Part shown: positions 17,833-27,532 of the stretch, piece by piece
Numbering within the stretch: the stretch's first letter is position 1
How the letters are laid out: each line of letters starts with the position of its first letter
Assembly (NCBI RefSeq): GCF_036967215.1
Contig: NZ_CP146016.1
Coordinates: forward strand, 338,501 to 402,500
Origin: Sulfolobus tengchongensis
GTDB taxonomy: Archaea; Thermoproteota; Thermoprotei_A; Sulfolobales; Sulfolobaceae
Direction of reading: 5' to 3'
DNA: 64,000 nt
Program-made: the position numbers and the translations under genes
Notes under the pieces: generated by a model
Databases searched by the model: none
The model's input: only the letters and a program-made list of their open reading frames with translations
What the model was told of the DNA's origin: nothing

Positions 17833-19092
17833 TTATAGTAATCCTCTAGCTTTCATAGCCCTTACTACCCTATCTACAGCTAGTGCCATAGCAGCTGTTC
17901 TTAAATCTTTATCTTCTAGCTTTTTCTGATGGTAGTCATATAGTGTATTAAATGCATTTGTCATTCTATCAATTATAAGTTTCTTCGCCTCTTCATCACT
18001 TATTATTTGCCCCATTTTGTTATTAGCCCACTCAACATAACTACCTACTACTCCACCCGCGTTAGCCAGAATATCTGGAACTACTACTATACCTCTTTGG
18101 CTCATTATTTCATCTGCGTCTGCGGTTAATGGACCATTAGCACCTTCTACTATAATTTTTGCTTTGACCTTGGGTGCGTTAAACTTGTTAATTACATTCT
18201 CAAGCGCTGCTGGTACTAATATGTCACAATCTGAAATTAGCAATTCCTCGTTGGTAACTTTCTTTCCCTCAGGATAGTTAATCACACTTCCAGTCTTTTC
18301 TTTTACTTCAATAGCCTTTGTTACGTCTATTCCATTTTCATTAATAATTCCACCTTTCGAATCGCTTATACCTACTATCTTTGCTCCCATTTCACTAAGG
18401 AACTTAGCTGCATAATAACCTACATTGCCAAAGCCTTGAATTATAACCCTACTTCCCTCAAGGCCTCCTATAAATTTCTTAGCTGCCTCGTTTGCGATTG
18501 TAGCTACTCCTAATCCTGTACTGTATAATCTAACTCCTATTCCACCTAATTCTATGGGTTTACCGGTAAATACTGCAAAGTCCACTTTCCCAGTTATTTT
18601 TATATATTCATCTAAGTACCACGCCATTATTTGTGAGTCAGTATTAACGTCTGGTGCAGGAACGTCCAATTCGCTACCTATATATTTGTATAATGCTTGA
18701 ACATATTTTCTCGATAACTGTTCAATCTCTTCTCTGGTTAACTTCTTTGGATCTACCCTAATTCCACCCTTCCCACCGCCATAAGGTAATAATAACAGTG
18801 AGTTTTTCCAAGTCATTATCATTGATAGCGCAACTACTTCATCCTTTGTTACATTAGGATGATATCTTATTCCACCTTTATAGGGACCTAAAGCTGAATT
18901 ATGTTGGCTTCTCCAACCAACAAATGTCTTTAATTTCCCATCAGAGCCCCTAATTTGTATTTTAACTTCAATTACCCTTTCGGGTTGAGAAAGTGTTTCT
19001 AATGTTTCATTGTCTAGCCCTAATAATTCTCCGACTTTATATAACTTTTTGACTTGTTGAGTATATAGACTCGAACTAAGAACTTCTTCCAT
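17833..19092 (-). CDS. gdhA: NAD(P)-dependent glutamate dehydrogenase
   Basis: A 419-aa hexameric-type glutamate dehydrogenase that interconverts glutamate and 2-oxoglutarate plus ammonia. Visible are the catalytic-lysine segment [15 protein letters not shown], the PAPDVNTDS motif, the Rossmann glycines [14 protein letters not shown] and the [13 protein letters not shown] segment. From memory it closely matches the published S. solfataricus protein, which starts [19 protein letters not shown] use that Met (19092) although the frame continues upstream to 19161, because the TATA-like box at 19114-19127 is 28 nt before it. Monocistronic. Confidence 0.97.
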   Translation of the reverse strand: MEEVLSSSLYTQQVKKLYKVGELLGLDNETLETLSQPERVIEVKIQIRGSDGKLKTFVGWRSQHNSALGPYKGGIRYHPNVTKDEVVALSMIMTWKNSLLLLPYGGGKGGIRVDPKKLTREEIEQLSRKYVQALYKYIGSELDVPAPDVNTDSQIMAWYLDEYIKITGKVDFAVFTGKPIELGGIGVRLYSTGLGVATIANEAAKKFIGGLEGSRVIIQGFGNVGYYAAKFLSEMGAKIVGISDSKGGIINENGIDVTKAIEVKEKTGSVINYPEGKKVTNEELLISDCDILVPAALENVINKFNAPKVKAKIIVEGANGPLTADADEIMSQRGIVVVPDILANAGGVVGSYVEWANNKMGQIISDEEAKKLIIDRMTNAFNTLYDYHQKKLEDKDLRTAAMALAVDRVVRAMKARGLL

Positions 19093-19113
19093 CGATATAA
19101 AATCGTCTTGCAA

Positions 19114-19127
19114 GAATAAAAATTTAT
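19114..19127 (-). promoter_or_regulatory. TATA-like box of gdhA
   Basis: On the minus strand the sequence reads ataaatttttatt, centred 28 nt upstream of the ATG at 19092. That spacing implies a leaderless transcript and supports the internal Met as the start. Confidence 0.6.
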
Positions 19128-19446
19128 TCCAGTATAGCTTTAAAAATCTTTTGACACACAATTTTCTTTAGGTGAAAAAGTCAAAATGATATAAAAAGAG
19201 GATTTATTAAATGATATGCTACTAAAATGTAATAAACCGTTTTTATTTTTAATTGGTCTATAGAAAATAGTTAAAAGAAATAAGCCTATTTAATTGAATG
19301 AATGGCAAGTTGCTATATTTTACTATTTTTTATCGACGTAAAACAACGTATAAATTTTGAGCTAAAAAGTTTTCATTAGGATTTATAATAAAATTATTTC
19401 AATTTAATCCTATTTGATGCACTATATTTACTTTGTGCGAAATTAC
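19128..19446. other. Intergenic region up to the TnpB element
   Basis: About 320 bp of AT-rich sequence between the gdhA promoter and the left end of the TnpB element. I see no gene, RNA or repeat. The last four bases, TTAC (19443-19446), are the element's target tetranucleotide. Confidence 0.5.
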
Positions 19447-19451
19447 AAAAA

Positions 19452-19495
19452 TGCGGGCAGAAAGCTTCACCTTTTTAAAGCGGAGATGAATGCCC
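19452..19495 (+). repeat. Left-end stem of the TnpB element
   Basis: GCGGGCA (19452-19458) pairs with TGCCCGC (about 19490-19496) around a loop containing cctttttaaagcgg. Copy 2 preserves the stem with one change (TGTCCGC). Subterminal hairpins of this kind are what IS200/IS605 TnpA transposases recognise. Confidence 0.6.
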
Positions 19496-19534
19496 GCGAA
19501 AAGTTAAAATAAAAACAAAAACAGAAAAACACCC

Positions 19535-20692
19535 ATGCTACAAGCTCCAGAGCGAACTGTCCGCGAGGACAGCTCCATCGAGGAGAAGATCGTGACAATC
19601 AAAATGAAGATCTACTCCTCGGCTCTGGAGCCCTTAGCCGAGAAATATATGCGTGCCAAGAGGTTCGTTCTACAATGGTTATATGAATACAAAACCACTT
19701 CTCTAAAAGAAGTCCACAAAGCATTATATGAAGTCCTCAGGGAGAAATTTGGTTTGAAATCAAAACTTGCTCAAGATTGCTATCGTGATGCTGTTGCCGT
19801 GTATAAAAGTTGGCTAAAGAATCCCAAAAAAGGGAGATTTCCAATCTTAAGAAACGTTTCCTTATGGTTAACGCCAAAAGCTAGTTATACTGTTGATTTC
19901 AACACGATGACAGCTAAGATATTGGGAGAGGAAGTGAAAATCATTGGATATCCTCACAATCTTTCACAGTACAAGGACTTCAAAGTGAGAGAAGCAAGAC
20001 TAGTCAAGAGAGGAGATGATTGGTATCTCAACATCACTATGAAAAAGAAAGTACAAGTAGAGAAGCAAGTTAAAGGGCTTATAGCTGTTGATATAAACAT
20101 GGACTTCATCACGTTAGGTAATGATAAACAAGTTATAGAAATTCCGACACGTCTAGATGATTCAGTGCATTATAAGAAACTTGCTGAGAATCTGCAGAGA
20201 AAATACCCCAAGAGGTGGAGGGAGAATAAGAGAATTCTCGGTAGGATTAGGAGTTTTCATATAAAGGCGAGGAATATTGTGCAGGACTTTGCTAAGAAAG
20301 TGGGGAAGTGGGTAGTTGATGAAGCAAAAAGAATTGGCGCTAACTATATAGTCCTAGAGGATCTGAATAAGATGATTTCTCACGTGAAGGGGTTGAAGAA
20401 GAATTATAGGGAGAAACTATATTTGATGCAATATAGACGTGTTCAACAATGGGTTGAGTGGGAAGCAAAGAAGCATGGATTAAATGTAATATACGTTAAA
20501 CCAGCGTATAGTTCAACTACTTGTCCCAAGTGTGGAGAGAAAATGGTTGAAAGTGATTATCGCACACTTAAGTGTGGGAAATGTGGTTTTGAGGATCATC
20601 GTGATTATATAGCAGTGTATAATCTTTGTGCGAGGGGGTCTCTGACCCTCTTAAGTGCCCCTCAAATGAGAGATGTAGTCACGAATCGATGA
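19535..20692 (+). CDS. tnpB: TnpB RNA-guided nuclease (IS605 OrfB family)
   Basis: 385 aa from the ATG at 19535. RuvC residues are Asp186 (IAVDINMDF), Glu275 (VLEDLNKM) and Asp357 ([10 protein letters not shown]); the zinc ribbon is Cys330/333/347/350. All catalytic residues are present, so it may be active. TnpB cuts DNA next to a TAM, guided by an RNA from the element's right end, and so helps the element persist. In-frame GTG (19592) and ATG (19604) are alternative starts, and the N-terminal fold of TnpB ([10 protein letters not shown]) begins about there. The first 100 bases form a strong RNA fold. It is about 95% identical to copy 2. Confidence 0.93.
   Translation: MLQAPERTVREDSSIEEKIVTIKMKIYSSALEPLAEKYMRAKRFVLQWLYEYKTTSLKEVHKALYEVLREKFGLKSKLAQDCYRDAVAVYKSWLKNPKKGRFPILRNVSLWLTPKASYTVDFNTMTAKILGEEVKIIGYPHNLSQYKDFKVREARLVKRGDDWYLNITMKKKVQVEKQVKGLIAVDINMDFITLGNDKQVIEIPTRLDDSVHYKKLAENLQRKYPKRWRENKRILGRIRSFHIKARNIVQDFAKKVGKWVVDEAKRIGANYIVLEDLNKMISHVKGLKKNYREKLYLMQYRRVQQWVEWEAKKHGLNVIYVKPAYSSTTCPKCGEKMVESDYRTLKCGKCGFEDHRDYIAVYNLCARGSLTLLSAPQMRDVVTNR
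19544..19631 (+). ncRNA. Three-way-junction RNA fold at the 5' end of tnpB, copy 1
   Basis: P1 pairs 19544-19553 with 19622-19631 (10 bp, perfect). P2 is CTGTCC-GCGA-GGACAG (19557-19572), with a GNRA tetraloop. P3 pairs 19579-19591 with 19609-19621 (12 of 13 bp). P3 stacks directly on P1 with no linker. The P3 loop holds the in-frame GTG 19592 and ATG 19604. Copy 2 keeps every helix with compensatory changes in P2. Probably a cis-acting structure in the tnpB mRNA. Confidence 0.7.
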
Positions 20693-20699
20693 GGGGAAC

Positions 20700-20721
20700 C
20701 CTCGCCATTTTGATGGCGAGG
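20700..20721 (+). ncRNA. Right-end hairpin of TnpB element (omega-RNA scaffold end), copy 1
   Basis: Eight-base-pair stem cctcgcca/tggcgagg with a 6-nt loop ttttga, just after the tnpB stop and before the terminal gaggaagtcag. By analogy with characterised TnpB systems, the 3' end of the tnpB transcript forms the guide-RNA scaffold and the flanking host sequence (from 20732) is the guide. Extent of the RNA cannot be read from sequence. Confidence 0.55.
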
Positions 20722-20731
20722 AGGAAGTCAG

Positions 20732-21136
20732 ACTAGAGTCCATATAGGGCGTTGTAAAAAGCTCTGAAATACTCTACTAGAGATCATTAATATTCCAAAA
20801 GTCATAATTAATGCCATTATACGTTTCTCTTTCTTGAGTATTTTGAATATTCAAGATAGAACTATTACACTTCATTTATCAAGAAAATGATAGAACCTTT
20901 CTGTAATAATCGTTCTCAGAAAATGAGGGTCGAGACGACCTTATTCATCGGGTTTGTATAACTCAAACCCAACTAATATGTTTTATATGAGGGTCGAGAG
21001 TTGAATACAAAGTATATGAGATTCGATGAGACCCAAACCCCATTTTGCCAATATTTCTGTAGGGCTGAAATGCAGAAGAGTAATTCTCCTTCGATTAAGA
21101 TTAACCTTATATATTTCATGTTAATAAAAAAGGGAG
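20732..21136. other. Intergenic region with short repeats and a hairpin (405 bp)
   Basis: No gene seen. It contains atgagggtcgaga twice (20923-20935 and 20987-20999), a perfect 7-bp hairpin between them (gggtttg at 20950-20956 pairs with caaaccc at 20964-20970), and aatacaaagtatatgagattc (21004-21024), a near-copy of 17611-17631. The NCS1 permease promoter lies near the right end. A small RNA gene is possible but unproven. Confidence 0.5.
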
Positions 21137-22630
21137 ATGTCTAATCAGCAGGCAACTTATGTTACCATAGACTTAACGGATTATAATCAAGGTAAAGTCG
21201 TTATACCAGATACGTACTATAATCCTAATATAGAGCCTCTTCCTAAGCGTGTAAAGACGTGGACATGGATAAACTTTTTCACAATATGGGCTGGAATGGT
21301 TCATAACATCCCAGCATTTCAACTTGCAGGCTTGTTAACATTTGAATTCGGTGCTCCCCTTACACTTTTCATAATCGGATTTGCTTTTTCCACATTATTG
21401 ATAGCTCTATACCTTAATGGGCACATGGGAGCTAAATGGGGGATACCATATCCTTCATCAGTTAGACCAATGTTTGGTATAAAGGGAGCTAGAGTTCCCA
21501 CAATTATTAGAGCGTTTTCAGCATTATTCTGGTTTGCAGTTGAAACATATGTTGGAGGAACAATAGTAGACGCAGTAATCTCAATATTTTATCCAGCGTG
21601 GCAATCATTATCATCGAATGTTATAGGCATGTCCCTACACTTGGCTATTTCAGTGTTTATATTTTGGGCATTAAATGTAATGGTCTTATTTAGAGGAATG
21701 AATGAAGTAAAGGATTTCGAATTAATTGCAGGTCCCTTGGTCTTAATAATTCTCGGTGGTCTATTGCTGTATTCCTTTCATCTAACTAATGGTATCGGGC
21801 CGTTATTCTCAATAAAAGGCTATGAGAAAGCTACGCTGTCTAACGTAATTTTAGCGATATCTGCTATGGCTGGATTTTGGGCAACTTTAGTTTTAAACAT
21901 TTCCGACTTTACTAGGTTTTCTAGAACACAAAAAGATCAATTGATAGGACAAACAATTGGTTTACCAATAATGTCGATGCTATTCACTTTCATTTCAGTG
22001 GGCATCACATCTACGACGATTTATCTATATCACATTCCTAGCAGTGAGGCAATCAACTACGTTAACCCCGTTAATATTATGTATTTATTTACTGATAACC
22101 CTTATCTAGCTCTATTAGTTGGAATTAGCCTAATTATAGCTACTGTTTCCGTTAATGTTGCGGCAAATATAGTATCTCCAGTCTATGACTTGATTAGTTT
22201 ATTTCCCAAAAGATTAGATAGTTGGGCTAAATCTGCTATTGTTTCTGCAATTCTCAGCTTCTTGTACGTTCCCTGGTTATGGTATAATAATGCTGGCAGT
22301 ATAGAAAATGCTTTAGGAATTATAGGTTCTGGGCTAGGTTCTGTTGCGGGAATCATGATAGCCGATTATTGGATATTGAATAAAACTGAAATTAGCCTGA
22401 TAGATTTGTTCAAACCAGATGGAAAGTATTGGTATACCAATGGTTATAGTGTTGATGCATTATTAGCTATGACCGTTGGATTCGCAATACCCATAATGGG
22501 ATTTCTAATATCTCAGCTGTCATTCTTATATGATTACGGTTGGTATTTAGCCCTATTCTCCAGTTTAACAATATATGTATTATTGAGAATAAATAGAGAG
22601 AGTGTTAAATATTCAAAAAAACAAAATTAA
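21137..22630 (+). CDS. NCS1-family nucleobase/hydantoin permease
   Basis: A 497-aa membrane protein with about 12 helices and the nucleobase:cation symporter-1 landmarks WINFFTIWAGMVHNIPAFQLAG, KWGIPYPSSVRPMFG and NISDFTRFS. NCS1 proteins import purines, pyrimidines, hydantoins, allantoin or thiamine precursors. It is convergent with an acyl-CoA synthetase (4-bp overlap), and an amidohydrolase lies 1.8 kb further on; an amide or ureide substrate would suit that context, but this is guesswork. Confidence 0.9.
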   Translation: MSNQQATYVTIDLTDYNQGKVVIPDTYYNPNIEPLPKRVKTWTWINFFTIWAGMVHNIPAFQLAGLLTFEFGAPLTLFIIGFAFSTLLIALYLNGHMGAKWGIPYPSSVRPMFGIKGARVPTIIRAFSALFWFAVETYVGGTIVDAVISIFYPAWQSLSSNVIGMSLHLAISVFIFWALNVMVLFRGMNEVKDFELIAGPLVLIILGGLLLYSFHLTNGIGPLFSIKGYEKATLSNVILAISAMAGFWATLVLNISDFTRFSRTQKDQLIGQTIGLPIMSMLFTFISVGITSTTIYLYHIPSSEAINYVNPVNIMYLFTDNPYLALLVGISLIIATVSVNVAANIVSPVYDLISLFPKRLDSWAKSAIVSAILSFLYVPWLWYNNAGSIENALGIIGSGLGSVAGIMIADYWILNKTEISLIDLFKPDGKYWYTNGYSVDALLAMTVGFAIPIMGFLISQLSFLYDYGWYLALFSSLTIYVLLRINRESVKYSKKQN

Positions 22631-24126
22631 CTTTTTCTGAGTAAGTATCGTTGTATTTTTCCACTCTCAGTTTTAGGTAACTTATCTACGAAATCAACTT
22701 TTTCTAAATGCACATGTTTAGAGTACTTAGTGTTAACGAATTTAATAATATCTTCTTTTAATTTTTCATCTGGAGAGTATCCAGGTTTAAGTACAATATA
22801 TGCGTGCAGTACATGTCCTCTTATTGGATCTTCATCTGCAACAACAGCAGATTCTAAAACTGCAGGGTACTCTAAAAGCACACTTTCCACCTCGAATGGA
22901 CCTACTCGATAACCTGATATCTTCACTACATCATCCTTTCTTCCGACAAACCAGAAATATCCCTCTTCATCCTTAGTTGCAGTATCACCGGTTAAGTACC
23001 ACTCACCTTTAAATGACTGATTTGTCTTTTCTTGGTTATTCAAATACCCTAAAAAATGAAAACCGGGGGAAGTTCTCTTGATTGCGATTATCTCATCCAC
23101 TATATCCACATCATACCCTGGCGCAGGTAATCCCATACTTCCTATTTTAACATTTGCCTCATATCCCCATCCATTGTAAACTACCATTCCCACCTCAGTT
23201 TGACCATAATGATCCTTTATAAGGATATTGTAATTATCCTTAAACCATTTTATAACTTCAGGATTCAAAGGTTCTCCTGCAGAGCTAGCTCTTTCCAAAG
23301 CTAAATCGTATTTTCTTCTCACCGTTCCCGCGATCATCCTATATGCAGTAGGTGCAAAAGCGAAATTTGTAACTTTATGCTCTTCTAAGAATTCCATTGT
23401 TCTTTCTGGATTAAAAGGCTCGTCCAAAAATATCACCGTTTTTCCAAACATTAACGGACCCAATATACCATAGTATAATCCATATGCCCATCCAGGGTCT
23501 GCTCCGTTCCAAAAGACATCATGACCTCTAATGCCTATTCCATATTTCATGTAGACGTAAGTGTTTAGGAGCAGTCTCTTTGAAATTAACGCACCTTTTG
23601 GATTTCCAGTAGTACCAGAAGTATAAAGGAGAATAATTGGATCATCCCAGCTTAGCTGAGTTACGTCTTTGAGTTCTCCGTATTCCAATAATTCTTCAAG
23701 TTTAGAAAATGGTATGGCGTCGTTTACTTTATCTTTTTGGTCATCTTGACAGAAAAATACTTTAGGTTTTACATCTTTAGTTCTCATTTCAATCGCCTTA
23801 GGACCGAACGCAGTAAAAAGTGGTTGGTATATTGCTCCTAATGATAAACTGGCTAAAAATACTATTACCTGCTCAATTTTCTTTGAAGCTAATACCGAAA
23901 TTATATCTCCCTTTTTTACTCTCTTAAACTCCTTCAAGTATAAAGCTAACTTTAGTGCTTTTCTTTTTAGATCTGAGAACGTTATTTCTTCTCTATTATT
24001 CTTCGAAAATCTTCTAACTGCTATACCATCATGAGAAGCTAATATATCTACAATGTTCTTATTATCAAATGATTCTATTATTTCTTTCCATGAGAAGTTT
24101 TCCCTTAGATGATGATAACTCACCAT
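22627..24126 (-). CDS. AMP-forming acyl-CoA synthetase (medium-chain type)
   Basis: A 499-aa ANL-family ligase with all core motifs: LYTSGTTGNPKG, GADPGWAYGLYYG, HYGQTEVGM, YLTGDTATKD, GRKDDVVKISGYRVGP and the catalytic lysine segment PKTESGKIQR. It activates a carboxylic acid to its CoA ester. The GADPGWAYG segment and length point to the medium-chain/acetyl group rather than luciferase-like ligases. Monocistronic, convergent with the NCS1 permease. A TATA-like stretch is present about 24155-24169. Confidence 0.93.
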   Translation of the reverse strand: MVSYHHLRENFSWKEIIESFDNKNIVDILASHDGIAVRRFSKNNREEITFSDLKRKALKLALYLKEFKRVKKGDIISVLASKKIEQVIVFLASLSLGAIYQPLFTAFGPKAIEMRTKDVKPKVFFCQDDQKDKVNDAIPFSKLEELLEYGELKDVTQLSWDDPIILLYTSGTTGNPKGALISKRLLLNTYVYMKYGIGIRGHDVFWNGADPGWAYGLYYGILGPLMFGKTVIFLDEPFNPERTMEFLEEHKVTNFAFAPTAYRMIAGTVRRKYDLALERASSAGEPLNPEVIKWFKDNYNILIKDHYGQTEVGMVVYNGWGYEANVKIGSMGLPAPGYDVDIVDEIIAIKRTSPGFHFLGYLNNQEKTNQSFKGEWYLTGDTATKDEEGYFWFVGRKDDVVKISGYRVGPFEVESVLLEYPAVLESAVVADEDPIRGHVLHAYIVLKPGYSPDEKLKEDIIKFVNTKYSKHVHLEKVDFVDKLPKTESGKIQRYLLRKS

Positions 24127-24438
24127 AAACTAAAAAACGCATTATGAAATATTAAGCTTTTTAAAAATTTAGACGATACTAAATCCCGAGTAAATTGGCT
24201 TCTATTCTTTCTATTTAATCTAACTCTCTAAATTAAATTATGAATCACACTCATGAAAGAATGGTTGTACAAAATCACTCTCATTTCCCTTATAATTAGC
24301 ATTAGGATGGTCGAGATCAATGACTCACTTCTCCCTCATTTTAATCTTTGCGATTTTCCTAAAAAGGTTTAATTATTTTATTAGGTTATTAAATAAGGGT
24401 AGAATTAGTCTTTTTTCCAGGAGTCAGATTTAAAAATT
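24127..24438. other. Intergenic region without a gene (312 bp)
   Basis: Holds the acyl-CoA synthetase promoter on its left side and the 3' flank of the amidohydrolase on its right. I see no coding frame, repeat or RNA here. Confidence 0.5.
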
Positions 24439-25668
24439 TTAGTCGTCGATTAACCTCTTATTTTCAACTACGAGTTTTCCAGCTTTAATTACGTTTCTAA
24501 CTTTTGAAATATCTCTTATGTTCTCTACTGGGTTCCCGTCTAATATTAGAATGTCTGCATCTTTATTAATTTCTATCGCGCCTGCATTAATTCCAATGGC
24601 TGAAGCTGAATTATACGTTGAAGCTTTTAACGACTCAACTGGTGTCAATCCTCCTCTTTCTACCAATAAAACGGTCTCCATCCAATTCTTTCCCATATCT
24701 ATCTCCTCTAACCCTGTTTCAAAACCGAGATCAGTTCCAGATATTATGGTAACTCCATATTCCTTCGCTTTCCTAACAACGCTTGCGATACTATCCCTTA
24801 CATAAGTAATCTTTTGTAGACCCCATTCATCTACTCCTATTTGCTTACCATACCTGTATATTAACTCTTGTATTGTGAGTGTTGGAGTTAACGTTACGTT
24901 CTTTTCTTTCATCAACTTTAATGTTTCATCCTTAAGTAAAGTTCCATGTTCTAACGTTTTAACTCCCGCTTCTACAGCTATCCTAGCACCCCTATCTCCA
25001 TGTGCATGTGCGGCTACATAAGTATCTACTTTTTCAGCTTCATTAACTATCGCTCTGATTTCCTCATAACTTAATTGTGGATGTTCTGGTTTATCTCTCT
25101 GTGATAGCACACCACCAGTTGCGAATATTTTGATGAAATCAGCCCCATCTCTTAAAACTTTCCTAGCTGCATGGGTACATGACTCTACTCCATCACAGAA
25201 CTCAGAGAAGCTCATTGCCATTGAAAATTCCAATGGGATATCATGGCTTAATTCTCCGTGACCGAATGTTTGAGTTATTGGTTTTCCAGAAGCTAATATT
25301 TTAGGTCCTCTTATTATTCCCTCATTAACTGCTCTCCTTAACGCTAAAGAAATAGTTTCACCACAATCCCTTATGGTAGTAAACCCAGAAAGAAGCAATT
25401 TCTCTAACCATTTAGAAGCGCGAAGTACCCTGTACTCTGGTTTTTCAAACATTATTTTTAATAAGCTCCCGCCCTTAATTCCAGAGAGATGTATATGAGC
25501 ATCTATTAATCCTGGCATCACAAACATGTCTTTAGCGTCGACTTCCAACTTTGCAGGACGATCTTCTTTAGATATCTCAACTATCTTATCGCCTTTAATG
25601 TAAATATTGAGTTTTCCTATTACCTCCTTACCGTTAAACACATTACCATTCTTAACTGCTAAGTCCAA
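24439..25668 (-). CDS. Metal-dependent amidohydrolase (prolidase/imidazolonepropionase-like)
   Basis: A 409-aa TIM-barrel amidohydrolase with a complete two-metal set: His58-x-His60 in DAHIHLSG, Lys180 (DFIKIFATGG, presumably carboxylated), His221 and His223 (AAHAHGDRG), His241 (LEHGTLL) and the late Asp in SGTDLGFETG. This subgroup contains Xaa-Pro dipeptidases and hydrolases of cyclic amides and lactams. Substrate cannot be deduced. Same strand as the acyl-CoA synthetase but 312 bp away. Confidence 0.9.
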   Translation of the reverse strand: MDLAVKNGNVFNGKEVIGKLNIYIKGDKIVEISKEDRPAKLEVDAKDMFVMPGLIDAHIHLSGIKGGSLLKIMFEKPEYRVLRASKWLEKLLLSGFTTIRDCGETISLALRRAVNEGIIRGPKILASGKPITQTFGHGELSHDIPLEFSMAMSFSEFCDGVESCTHAARKVLRDGADFIKIFATGGVLSQRDKPEHPQLSYEEIRAIVNEAEKVDTYVAAHAHGDRGARIAVEAGVKTLEHGTLLKDETLKLMKEKNVTLTPTLTIQELIYRYGKQIGVDEWGLQKITYVRDSIASVVRKAKEYGVTIISGTDLGFETGLEEIDMGKNWMETVLLVERGGLTPVESLKASTYNSASAIGINAGAIEINKDADILILDGNPVENIRDISKVRNVIKAGKLVVENKRLIDD

Positions 25669-26415
25669 GTTTTATTCACCTACATTCATATTTTCTAATA
25701 TCATTTATTTTAACTATATTATTCATAAGTAATAGGACCATCAACACACATATAATACTAAATTTTTTCTCATGTGATGGGCTTTGACGGGTTGTATAAC
25801 TCACGTGAGTATCGCTTATCACAGTGTAGTTTGAGACTCTTCTAATCCTCATCCTTAATGAGGAAGTATTTAGAAGTCGACTTAATTTTAAAGTTCTTAT
25901 CTTAGACAAGACCTTCATTTCTTTCTTCATAACAGTACTCTTCTTTAATTATCCTTAAATCTTTTAGCGATCCTAGGTTTGGACACTAACGTCAATAAGT
26001 TAGCGATGGTAAAAAAATTGTTCAAATGACAATAGCTACTCGCAATTCCTCTCATCTTCATGTTTTCGAATAATCTGAATTCAAGTACACAGTTATGTAA
26101 GTTTAAGTATTCTTTATTTTTAAAAGGAAATGTTGTCTGATCATGTGTTGTTCATTACTACATTAATAACAAGCAAAATTTGTAGGTCTTTATGATACGA
26201 TAATTTGATATACTTAGTTAATGAAGATTTTGGATTTTGGTTTATTTAACTATAAGTTCTTTTATTCTGTGGTGTGTTTGATCTGGTTTAACACATTCTG
26301 GTTGCTATGAGGAGATTGTAGGAGATAGTGTAGATTTTGAAAATCATATTAAAGTAATACTATTTTTAATCTTAAGTCATATTAAAAACGCTTCAGTGCT
26401 TATTAACGTCTCTTC
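25669..26415. other. Long intergenic region without a convincing gene (747 bp)
   Basis: An 84-codon minus-strand frame (25676-25930) has odd composition and no family resemblance, and I leave it out. The segment gggttgtataactcac (about 25789) resembles the hairpin at 20950-20970. No RNA gene, IS end or CRISPR-like repeat is recognised. The length suggests a decayed gene or element. Confidence 0.45.
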
Positions 26416-27294
26416 TTACAACGTAACTTTCTTAAATCTAAGCCTCACATGAATATATGCTAAGGATAGACCTATTAACATTGAGATGATTATAAGTTCA
26501 AGAACGCTAGGGCCTATTATCAGATTTGCTGGAGAGTACAAATTCAAGCCTTGTATTACTATAAGCAATAATCCTAAGATCATTAAACTAATTATAAGAT
26601 ACTTAACTCTACTACTGATGTCTTTGAACTGAAGTCTTCTTCTCCATAGCTCTCCAGTGGCATAGAATAGTACTATTCCAAAATCTATCAGAGAGAATTT
26701 AATTAGTGCGGTATAAAGAAATATTTCCCACCATTTAATTAAATTATTTGATTCATATAATTGAATGAAAATGAAGGAGGAGTAGAATATCATCCAATCA
26801 ATTAACCTACTGTTCTTAAACGGTCCATAAATTCTGACCCAAGGCATCTTTTGAACCTCTTTAAGTCCTGGATCAGCGGTCTTGTTTATAATTCTAACGG
26901 GATCCTCAAGGTACCACATAATTCCTCTGCTCTTTCTTATATTTCCATCATAATCAAGTTCGAAATTTTTTATTAGTCTACCGAAGGGAAAGAACAATTC
27001 TACACCTCTATCAGTAGGCGACGTTAATAAATCCAATGCAATATGAAGAAATATACCTAAACCCAAATAGAAATTAAAGTACGTAATGGCAAGAGCGAAG
27101 AAGATATTATGAAACAAGGCTCTATGTAACTGATATTTTGCGAATATTTTTCTCCTTGTGAAAACATATTCTCTATCCAAATCTGGAATTGAAGCACCTA
27201 TGCCTACTAGTACGGCCAATGTTACATCATTGTGAAATAGAACCAGTCCAACTGCCAAAGCTAGAGCTATATGCGTATTCAGATTCATGTACAA
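26416..27294 (-). CDS. Membrane-bound metal-dependent hydrolase-like protein (DUF457/YdjM family)
   Basis: A 292-aa membrane protein starting with NTHIALALAVGLVLF and containing GASIPDLDREYVF, HRALFHNIFFALA and HIALDLLTSPTDRG, the conserved His/Asp pattern of the DUF457 (YdjM) family, thought to be metal-dependent membrane hydrolases. About seven hydrophobic segments. Length is normal for the family. The start at Met3 is equally likely. Isolated gene with long flanks; role unknown. Confidence 0.8.
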   Translation of the reverse strand: MYMNLNTHIALALAVGLVLFHNDVTLAVLVGIGASIPDLDREYVFTRRKIFAKYQLHRALFHNIFFALAITYFNFYLGLGIFLHIALDLLTSPTDRGVELFFPFGRLIKNFELDYDGNIRKSRGIMWYLEDPVRIINKTADPGLKEVQKMPWVRIYGPFKNSRLIDWMIFYSSFIFIQLYESNNLIKWWEIFLYTALIKFSLIDFGIVLFYATGELWRRRLQFKDISSRVKYLIISLMILGLLLIVIQGLNLYSPANLIIGPSVLELIIISMLIGLSLAYIHVRLRFKKVTL

Positions 27295-27532
27295 GACTAT
27301 TTACATATTTATATAAAAATTTATTTGAAGCTCAAATTTAATTGTTTCACACCTCACATAATTCGACTAGTAAATTAGTGTTATTAAGTCTTCTTGTGAT
27401 TTCATGGAAATAAAGTAATGTTTAGATACCTTTTGCTTGATCATACACTATAGTTCCAGATCTTTGAATATATTTCGGTAAAAGGTGATACGAAGCCCTT
27501 GTGTTAGTGAACTCGTACTATAAGCAGAAAAG

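Larger units (their letters stand above)
19447..20731 (+). mobile_element. TnpB-only (IS1341-type, IS200/IS605 family) element, copy 1, 1285 bp
   Basis: The ends are defined by comparison with copy 2 (42174-43458, also 1285 bp) and two 51-bp derivatives. The left end begins aaaaatgcgggcagaaagc, directly after TTAC, and folds with the downstream tgcccgc (19452-19495). The right end has an 8-bp hairpin (20700-20721) and finishes gaggaagtcag. No target duplication and no tnpA gene, as expected for IS1341-type elements mobilised in trans. The right end doubles as the presumed omega-RNA scaffold, making the bases from 20732 on its guide. Confidence 0.88.

Noticed and set aside
25676-25930. An 84-codon minus-strand frame
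   Set aside because: Composition unlike neighbouring proteins, no start signals, no family; left as intergenic.
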